A DNA stretch of 12,818 bases from JBDNFP01 sp041689775 (GTDB taxonomy: Bacteria; Bacteroidota; Bacteroidia; Cytophagales; Spirosomataceae), in assembly GCA_041689775.1 (NCBI GenBank), contig JBDNFP010000348.1, positions 1 through 12,818 on the forward strand, read 5' to 3'. Positions 1-4,839 of this stretch are shown here, one piece after another. Both the position numbers and the translations under genes were made by a program. Every line of letters starts with the position of its first letter. Position 1 is the stretch's first letter. The notes under the pieces were generated by a model, which had not been told where the DNA came from, did not search any database, and worked only from the letters and a program-made list of their open reading frames with translations.

Positions 1-1
1 C

Positions 2-274
2 ATCCACCCGAAAATAAGAGTCGAGGGAGACTTGGGTTACCAGGGTAAGATACATGAAAATAGTAAAGTTCCGCATAAGAAGCCGAAGAACGGGGAGTTG
101 ACCAAGAAACAGAAAAGACAGAACAAGCGGTTTCGCAAGAGAAGGGTGAGAATCGAACATACTAATCGGCGGTGCAAGTGCTTCAGAATTGTCAAGGAAA
201 CTTACAGGAACCATCTCAGGCATATTGAGGAAGTTTGGATTATCGTCTGCGGACTTGTCAACATAAATCTTTGA
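2..274 (+). CDS. IS5-family transposase, C-terminal part (cut by window edge)
   Basis: This is the C-terminal 90 residues of a DDE transposase of the IS5 family (DDE_Tnp_4 type), which cuts and joins the ends of its insertion sequence. The frame is open to the left edge, so the start lies outside the window. The motif GDLGYQG near the visible start carries a family Asp. It is followed by PHKKPK and a lysine/arginine-rich stretch, and then RVRIEH, whose Glu fits the last catalytic acid of the DDE triad. The ending GLVNINL resembles the natural C-terminus of the family, so the 3' end looks complete. No stop or frameshift is visible in this part, but whether the whole gene is intact cannot be judged. 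It ends just before a decayed ISAs1-type transposase on the other strand. The family call rests on motif memory, not on a search. Confidence 0.75.
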   Translation: MHPKIRVEGDLGYQGKIHENSKVPHKKPKNGELTKKQKRQNKRFRKRRVRIEHTNRRCKCFRIVKETYRNHLRHIEEVWIIVCGLVNINL

Positions 275-284
275 ATATTTATAT

Positions 285-872
285 TTATTTAAGAAAGTGA
301 TCTAAGAGATAATGTCCATGCTGCTCTTTAATCGCGCAATGCGATATGTTTATGACAGTCCATAGCATCAATAGTGGCAACCGCATCTGTGATATCTAAT
401 GATTTTATCAACTTGGGAAGGGCATCCAACTCATTGCTCCTGTCCATCACTTTTCTTGACCAACGCATATTTTATTTTCAGCTACCCAAGCATTCACGAT
501 ATAAAGTCCATGATTACCTCGGCTTTGAGGACTAACTCCCCTACGTTTTTTACCATCAAAACAAATCCGTTTTTCGGCTAAAACATCTACAATCTCTTTG
601 CCATACGCAAATAGATAGCCTCTAAGAACCTCACAATCAAGTGTTTGGAGAACTATATTAAAGGTGTCGTGAGAGGGAATACCATTCGATAACCTTAGTA
701 AATCAGGCAATACATGACCCTTAGTTTTGGCAAAGATTACCATGTCTTCATAGTCTTCCCCATTACTTAAATACGTACACAAACCAATCAATAAAATATC
801 CGATAATTTGTGTTGTACTTTATGCTGCTCGCCAGTCTATATATTTAGAAAATACTCGTTTATCTTTGTCAT
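285..872 (-). pseudogene. Broken ISAs1-family transposase
   Basis: The gene starts at an ATG at 872-870 and encodes the N-terminal half of an ISAs1/H-repeat type transposase. The family is recognised from HKLSDILLIGLCTYLSNGEDYEDM, given here in part, then NGIPSHDTFN, AWVAENKICVGQEK and, after a frame change, DRSNELDALPKL and ATIDAMDCHKHIA. Three lesions are visible. A TAG at 839-837 replaces codon 12. A single base seems lost in an A-run near 450, which gives a stop at 449-447. A second frame change near 330-336 restores the reading IKEQHGHYLL. Similarity fades near 305, and the catalytic C-terminal half is missing. Together these make an active or programmed-frameshift gene implausible. The longest undamaged stretch is 791-447. 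Intact family members are around 370 residues long; about 195 are traceable here. Confidence 0.8.
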
Positions 873-927
873 GTACTGCAAAGATAAACATTCTTTCAAT
901 TGACAGAATTCTCATGCGTTTGCCCTG
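285..927 (-). mobile_element. ISAs1-family insertion sequence remnant (5' half)
   Basis: This is the upstream half of an ISAs1-type element read on the minus strand. It holds a broken transposase gene and, about 34 to 55 bp before its start codon, a stretch that on the minus strand reads CAGGGCAAACGCATGAGAAT (from 927 down to 908). That may be the terminal inverted repeat, judged only by its position and a CAGGG start. The other end is absent: recognisable transposase sequence stops near 305, where the flank of the IS5-family element begins. The opposite terminus and target duplications cannot be seen, so the outer limits are approximate. Confidence 0.5.
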
Positions 928-1057
928 GATCAGAAAGAGTACTCTAAAAGGTTCTCAGAAATATTTTGGGGCTTCAAATAGAGTATAAATTCAATTTCTG
1001 TATGGGATATTAACCAAAAAAAGGGTAATTAGCAACTTTCATCAAGCCTAAAATCAT
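892..1057. other. Intergenic stretch between IS remnant and SDR gene
   Basis: This 166-bp AT-rich region contains the possible outer end of the ISAs1 remnant (to about 927) and the upstream region of the dehydrogenase gene. No convincing TAnnTTTG promoter element, tRNA or small ORF was seen. The dehydrogenase start has no Shine-Dalgarno sequence, as is usual in Bacteroidota. Confidence 0.4.
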
Positions 1058-1810
1058 ATGTCTCGGATAGCATTAATAACGGGTGCCACCTCTGGTATCG
1101 GAAAAGCCACCGCCGAAGCTTTTGCCAAAAGTGGTATCGATCTTATTTTATGTGGTCGCCGTCAGGATCGACTGACAGAATTAAGCGAAGTCTTATCGTC
1201 TTCGGTAAAAACTACCACGTTGATTTTCGACGTTCGTGACCGCGAGGCCGTCATGGGGGCCATCGGATCTTTACCCACCGAATGGCGAAATATTGATATT
1301 CTGGTCAACAATGCTGGTAATGCCCACGGCTTTGACCCCATCGACACGGGTAATACCGACGACTGGGACGCCATGATCGATAGCAACGTAACGGGATTGT
1401 TGTACGTCAGCAAAGCCGTAATTCCGGGTATGGTGGAGCGGGCTAAGGGGCATATTGTCAACATCAGCTCCATTGCCGGAAAGGAAACTTACGCCAACGG
1501 AACGGTCTACTGTGCTTCCAAAGCAGCGGTAGAGGCGTTGAGTAAAGGTATGCGCCTTGATCTGATTCAGCACGGAATCAAGGTGACCAATATTGCCCCC
1601 GGAGCCGTAGAGACCGAGTTCTCGGTCGTAAGGTTCAAGGGTGATGAAGCCCGAGCCGATAAGGTATACGCGGGTTTTGAACCACTAAAAGCAGAAGATA
1701 TTGCTGATAGTATCGTATACGCGGTAAATGCCCCGGCTCACGTGACAATTGCGGATGTCACCATTTTGGCGGGAGCACAAGCAGCCGCTACCACGGTTCA
1801 CCGGAAATAA
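1058..1810 (+). CDS. SDR-family NADP-dependent oxidoreductase (YdfG-like)
   Basis: This is a 250-residue classical short-chain dehydrogenase/reductase, a cytosolic NAD(P)H-dependent enzyme acting on an alcohol or carbonyl group. The Rossmann fold opens with TGATSGIG (residues 8-15), and GRR at 33-35 places basic residues where NADP-preferring members bind the 2'-phosphate. NNAG is at 84-87. The catalytic set is complete: Asn110, Ser138, Tyr151 and Lys155 (YCASK). PGAVETEF at 181-188 fits the YdfG subgroup, which reduces 3-hydroxy acid or malonic-semialdehyde type substrates; the substrate here cannot be read from sequence. Length is normal. It stands alone between an IS graveyard and a convergent gene pair, so the neighbours give no hint of a pathway. 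Confidence 0.9.
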   Translation: MSRIALITGATSGIGKATAEAFAKSGIDLILCGRRQDRLTELSEVLSSSVKTTTLIFDVRDREAVMGAIGSLPTEWRNIDILVNNAGNAHGFDPIDTGNTDDWDAMIDSNVTGLLYVSKAVIPGMVERAKGHIVNISSIAGKETYANGTVYCASKAAVEALSKGMRLDLIQHGIKVTNIAPGAVETEFSVVRFKGDEARADKVYAGFEPLKAEDIADSIVYAVNAPAHVTIADVTILAGAQAAATTVHRK

Positions 1811-1818
1811 ATAGGATG

Positions 1819-1860
1819 GAGCATTTTGGTAGTAGGTACTTATCAACTCCCAAAATGCTC
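1819..1860. terminator. Convergent-gene hairpin, probable bidirectional terminator
   Basis: A perfect 11-bp inverted repeat, GAGCATTTTGG (1819-1829) and CCAAAATGCTC (1850-1860), is separated by a 20-nt loop. It lies between the dehydrogenase stop and the last codons of the convergent hydrolase gene, so the right arm is coding. Plus-strand readthrough meets only a short TTT after the arm, so the call rests on position and stem quality, not on a long U-tract. Confidence 0.6.
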
Positions 1861-2505
1861 TTTCAGTACATCCGCGTCAATAGTATGTCCCCCGGCGTAG
1901 CCCATTATTTTCAGGTCTGGTATTTCGGCTTGGAGTTTATCAATGTACTCTTCTACGTTTAGTTGGATCAGGAACTCGTCCTCGGTGCCGTATACAAAGT
2001 GCGTGTTATTGGCAGGCAGGCGGTCTGACGAAATCAGATCGAGTAAACCATTAGCAAAGTATCCTCCCCACAAGATCAGGCGGTGGCATGTAAAATGCCC
2101 CGCGTTGACCCACCGGCTGGCGGTGGCGGTACCCTGCGAGAATCCTACGACCGTAATCTGGATTTTTTCCGGCGCTATTTTTCCAAGAACTGCCTCACGA
2201 ACAGTATCTAAGTACGCTACGTAATCGTCAATTTCGCTTTGTCGTTCTTCCTTAGTCATCCAGGAAGCACCCACCCGCCCGAAATCACCTCGGGAGTAAA
2301 AACGGGATAAGGCCTCCGGAGCCACGATAAGGGTATGCTCATCGTGGATCTTCTCAAACTTACGGATAAAGTACTCGGCTAGTTGTCCGTAACCATGCAG
2401 CACAAACCATACTTTACGGGTATTTTCGGTCAATTCTCCCAGGGTAACATACCTTGCGGTACGAGAAACGGCAATAGTATGTGATTGGGCGGTGGGTTTA
2501 TTCAT
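1843..2505 (-). CDS. Small alpha/beta-hydrolase (carboxylesterase/phospholipase-like)
   Basis: This 220-residue serine hydrolase has the alpha/beta-hydrolase fold and resembles the small carboxylesterase/lysophospholipase-like group. HGYGQ at 37-41 should supply the oxyanion hole. The nucleophile elbow is GFSQG (121-125), with Ser123. Asp176 in GTEDEF and His207 in GGHTID complete a plausible triad. There is no signal peptide or membrane segment, so it is predicted cytosolic. The start codon lies inside the end of the upstream phosphatase gene (8-bp overlap), so the two are almost certainly cotranscribed and translationally coupled. The natural substrate is unknown, and the pairing does not reveal it. 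The last few codons form one arm of the terminator hairpin. Confidence 0.85.
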   Translation of the reverse strand: MNKPTAQSHTIAVSRTARYVTLGELTENTRKVWFVLHGYGQLAEYFIRKFEKIHDEHTLIVAPEALSRFYSRGDFGRVGASWMTKEERQSEIDDYVAYLDTVREAVLGKIAPEKIQITVVGFSQGTATASRWVNAGHFTCHRLILWGGYFANGLLDLISSDRLPANNTHFVYGTEDEFLIQLNVEEYIDKLQAEIPDLKIMGYAGGHTIDADVLKEHFGS

Positions 2506-3436
2506 TCTTGATCAGTTCGGCCAGTACTCCTTCTTTTAAGGCGTAGGTTGACACTTTAAGGTTTTGGATTTTGTGAATTCTTAGTACGTAGTCAATCAGG
2601 CAAACGGCTACCACAATCATATTAACCCGTAGCGTAACCATGCCGGGAATGGCCATGCGCTCGTCGTGATTGCGGGTGATGAGCTGCTCAAAGGTACGGT
2701 AAAACTCTTCAAGGGGTAGGTCAAAACCCGTTTGGTCGGGGGATGGCCCGGAGCCGGTACGATGGTAGTAATCCATTTCGACCAGCGTATCAAATGACCC
2801 TGAGCAACCAACGATCGAAGTAGGAGCGTATTGGTGAATGGCGTTGGCCAGCGGAATAAGCTGTTCATCAAAATAATTGTACAGTCGTCGTCGGTCGGTA
2901 TCAGATAGCGGATCGGTGCGCATAAACTTTTCCATGAGCCGTTGTCCGCCAATCTCAAAGCTTTGTTTCCAATAGATTTGTTGCTGATTACCGATAATGA
3001 ACTCCACGCTGCCGCCCCCGATATCCATAATCATCGAGGCCTCATCTCCTAGGTCGAGTGCAGAACGGGCGCCGGCGTATATATAAAACGCCTCCTGATT
3101 TCCGTCAATTACCTTGATATTAATATTCGTTTCTTTTTGGATTGTGGCGCAGAAAGCTTCGCTATTTTTGGCGTTTCGGATAGCACTCGTGCCAAAAGCA
3201 AAGGTATTTTTGGGTGCTACCTCGTATTTATCGAGGTTCTCGCGAAAAAAGCGAAGTACGTTCAGCGCCCGCTCGGTGGCTGCCTCCGTTATCGTTTTTT
3301 GGTTGATTCCCCCTTCGCCGACTCTGGCCGCCTGACTTATGTGAAAAAGCGTGCGAGACCCGGCAGTGGACCGTTCCACTATGAGTAAGTGAAATGTATT
3401 GGTGCCTAAATCAATGATACCTAAGCGGTCATTCAT
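2498..3436 (-). CDS. Ppx/GppA-family phosphatase (exopolyphosphatase-like)
   Basis: This 312-residue protein of the Ppx/GppA family (ASKHA fold) would hydrolyse polyphosphate or pppGpp, linking it to phosphate storage or the stringent response. Motifs occur in order: IDLGTNTFHLL (8-18), FGTSAIRNAKN (81-91), DGNQEA (111-116) with the probable catalytic Glu115, DIGGGSVEF (138-146), GCSGSFDTL (210-218) and YALKEG (298-303). Only the Ppx/GppA core is present; the HD-like C-terminal extension of long enterobacterial enzymes is absent, as in many Bacteroidota. The start was set at 3436 because the family begins a few residues before IDLGTNTFH. An in-frame ATG at 3484 would add 16 residues unlike the family. 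It overlaps the downstream hydrolase by 8 bp. Polyphosphate and pppGpp activity cannot be separated by sequence alone. Confidence 0.88.
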   Translation of the reverse strand: MNDRLGIIDLGTNTFHLLIVERSTAGSRTLFHISQAARVGEGGINQKTITEAATERALNVLRFFRENLDKYEVAPKNTFAFGTSAIRNAKNSEAFCATIQKETNINIKVIDGNQEAFYIYAGARSALDLGDEASMIMDIGGGSVEFIIGNQQQIYWKQSFEIGGQRLMEKFMRTDPLSDTDRRRLYNYFDEQLIPLANAIHQYAPTSIVGCSGSFDTLVEMDYYHRTGSGPSPDQTGFDLPLEEFYRTFEQLITRNHDERMAIPGMVTLRVNMIVVAVCLIDYVLRIHKIQNLKVSTYALKEGVLAELIKNE

Positions 3437-3591
3437 ACAGTCGTAGATAAGGGTAGAATGGTTGATGTTTTCTTGAAAAACCAAAAATAGTTAGATTTTA
3501 GATTACTTATCTCTTGATTTTCTGCTAAATGTACGTTTTCTTTGCACTCCGAAATTTTGAAAAAAACACAATATAAAAGTATATAGCTCCT
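3437..3591. promoter_or_regulatory. Divergent intergenic region between ppx-like gene and rpsU
   Basis: This 155-bp AT-rich spacer must hold promoters for both flanking genes. The best partial matches to the Bacteroidota -7 element TAnnTTTG overlap each other: TACGTTTT on the plus strand (3532-3539) and TACATTTA on the minus strand (3533-3526). Each has one mismatch, in the last base. Neither has a TTG at the usual distance upstream, so these are tentative. Confidence 0.3.
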
Positions 3592-3786
3592 ATGCTTATC
3601 ATTAACATTAAAGACAACGAATCCATTGATCGCGCATTAAAGCGTTACAAGAAGAAATTTGAAAGAACCGGTACTATGCGTCAGTTGCGTTCACGAACGG
3701 CTTTTACTAAGCCCTCCGTAAAGCGCCGCCATGAAGTATTGAATGCTATCTACAAGCAGCAAACATACGGTCACTTGGAAGATTAG
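3592..3786 (+). CDS. rpsU: 30S ribosomal protein S21
   Basis: The 64-residue product matches S21, the small basic protein of the 30S platform near the 3' end of 16S rRNA, which helps initiation. The family pattern is clear: ESIDRALKRYKKKFERTG (10-27), then a block rich in Arg and Lys ending with KPSVKRRHE (40-48). Length is normal. The upstream region lacks a Shine-Dalgarno sequence; the bases before the start are AT-rich with CTCCT close by. It is followed by a strong hairpin and then xerC, an order common in Bacteroidota. Confidence 0.96.
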   Translation: MLIINIKDNESIDRALKRYKKKFERTGTMRQLRSRTAFTKPSVKRRHEVLNAIYKQQTYGHLED

Positions 3787-3854
3787 TCCTGCGTGGAATT
3801 AATCTTCTAATTGATTTAGATAGAAAAACTATATCCTTTTCATACGAAAAATTA

Positions 3855-3886
3855 AAAGAGGTCGTCTTGAACAAGACGACCTCTTT
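3855..3886 (+). terminator. Perfect 15-bp hairpin after rpsU, before xerC
   Basis: The arms AAAGAGGTCGTCTTG (3855-3869) and CAAGACGACCTCTTT (3872-3886) are perfectly complementary around a central AA, giving a tight GAAC-type loop in RNA. The 5' A-run and 3' U-run are part of the stem, so it could work on both strands. It lies 68 bp after the rpsU stop and only 15 bp before the xerC start, so it could act as a terminator for rpsU and as an attenuator or RNA-processing site for xerC. Confidence 0.8.
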
Positions 3887-3901
3887 GCGTAAGTTCGAGC
3901 C

Positions 3902-4774
3902 ATGATAACTGCTTTTCTTGATCACATGCGCTACGAAAAGCGCGTCAGTGTGCATACCCTTACTGCGTACGGCAACGACTTGGACCAATTTTCCAAATAC
4001 TTGCTTTTTCAATACGAATGTGATGCTCCGCAGACCGCCACGGCTCCCATGCTTCGTTCTTGGGTGGTGAGTTTGGTGGAGGAAGGCATGAACCCTACCT
4101 CCGTAAACCGCAAGATGGCGACTTTACGCTCCTACTTTCGCTTTTTGCGCCGCCGCCAGTTGGTTACCAATGATCCTACCCGTAATCTCCACTCCCTGAA
4201 AACCAAGCGTAAGCTCCCGGCCTACGTGGAAGAAAAGGCCATGGAACTTCTTTTTGGCGAAGAGACTTTTACCGAAGACTTCTCCGGACTTCGGGATCGG
4301 GTTATTCTGGAATTGCTGTACGGAACCGGCATGCGCCTGTCGGAGCTACTAGAATTACGGATTAGCAACATTGATATCGAAGCCCGGATGGTGCGGGTGC
4401 TGGGCAAACGCTCCAAAGAGCGTTTGATTCCTATCACAACCTCATTAGCCCAATTACTGACGCGCTACATAGAACTCTGGGCTCCCGAAGAGTCGACCGA
4501 ATGTCTCATTCTGACCGATTCGCTCAAGCCTGCCTACGCCGTTTTTATCCAGCGAACGGTAAAAAAATATTTGTCGGCCGTTACTACCCTGGCCCAGAAA
4601 AGTCCCCATGTTTTACGGCATACCTACGCCACCCACCTACTCAACCGGGGGGCAGACCTGAACGCCATTAAAGAGCTTTTGGGTCATGCCAATCTGGCTG
4701 CTACTCAGATATATACGCACAACTCCATTGAGAAACTTAAAAAAACGCACCAACAAGCGCACCCAAAAGCCTGA
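3902..4774 (+). CDS. xerC: Tyrosine recombinase XerC/XerD type
   Basis: This 290-residue site-specific recombinase would resolve chromosome dimers at dif with its Xer partner. The N-terminal SAM-like DNA-binding domain spans about 1-88 (FLDHMRYEKRVSVHTLTAY is typical). The catalytic domain holds all six active-site residues: Arg145 in GTGMRLSEL, Lys169 in LGKRSKER, His236 and Arg239 in HVLRH, His262 in LLGHANL, and the nucleophile Tyr271 in IYTH. Spacing matches E. coli XerD (nine residues from the last His to Tyr). Its place right after rpsU is the normal position for the housekeeping Xer gene in Bacteroidota, which argues against a phage or integrative-element integrase. XerC versus XerD naming is by convention. 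The start directly follows the hairpin, with no Shine-Dalgarno sequence. Confidence 0.92.
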   Translation: MITAFLDHMRYEKRVSVHTLTAYGNDLDQFSKYLLFQYECDAPQTATAPMLRSWVVSLVEEGMNPTSVNRKMATLRSYFRFLRRRQLVTNDPTRNLHSLKTKRKLPAYVEEKAMELLFGEETFTEDFSGLRDRVILELLYGTGMRLSELLELRISNIDIEARMVRVLGKRSKERLIPITTSLAQLLTRYIELWAPEESTECLILTDSLKPAYAVFIQRTVKKYLSAVTTLAQKSPHVLRHTYATHLLNRGADLNAIKELLGHANLAATQIYTHNSIEKLKKTHQQAHPKA

Positions 4775-4790
4775 AAACATTTTTTTACGG

Positions 4791-4798
4791 TATATTTG
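4791..4798 (+). promoter_or_regulatory. Candidate -7 promoter element for ppc
   Basis: TATATTTG matches the Bacteroidota -7 consensus TAnnTTTG exactly and lies 41 bp before the ppc start, implying a leader of about 35 nt. No clear TTG at -33 was seen. It suggests ppc has its own promoter instead of depending on readthrough from xerC. Confidence 0.55.
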
Positions 4799-4839
4799 TC
4801 AAGCAAAATAGATTCAAAATTAAATTTTGTTCCATATTC

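Noticed and set aside
447..480. Programmed frameshift in the ISAs1 gene
   Set aside because: Some IS families use slippage, but an extra nonsense codon at 839-837, a second frame change near 333 and a missing C-terminal half point to decay.
399..581. A 60-codon plus-strand frame in the IS region
   Set aside because: It lies antisense to the well-recognised ISAs1 transposase sequence and resembles no protein family.
1162..1573. Two antisense frames of about 100 codons inside the dehydrogenase gene
   Set aside because: They are by-products of a strongly supported coding strand; no family motifs.
3114..3388. Plus-strand frames opposite the ppx-like gene
   Set aside because: The minus strand encodes a clear phosphatase with motifs in order; these frames are shadows.
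3437..3484. Earlier start (3484) for the Ppx/GppA protein
   Set aside because: The 16 extra residues do not look like the family N-terminus; the ATG at 3436 places IDLGTNTFH at the usual distance from the start.
3902..4774. Integrase of an integrative element
   Set aside because: The recombinase sits next to rpsU in the usual housekeeping position; no att-like repeats, phage or conjugation genes are nearby.
4775..4839. tRNA genes after xerC, as in many Bacteroidota
   Set aside because: The spacer is only 65 bp, AT-rich, and has no cloverleaf or T-loop sequence.
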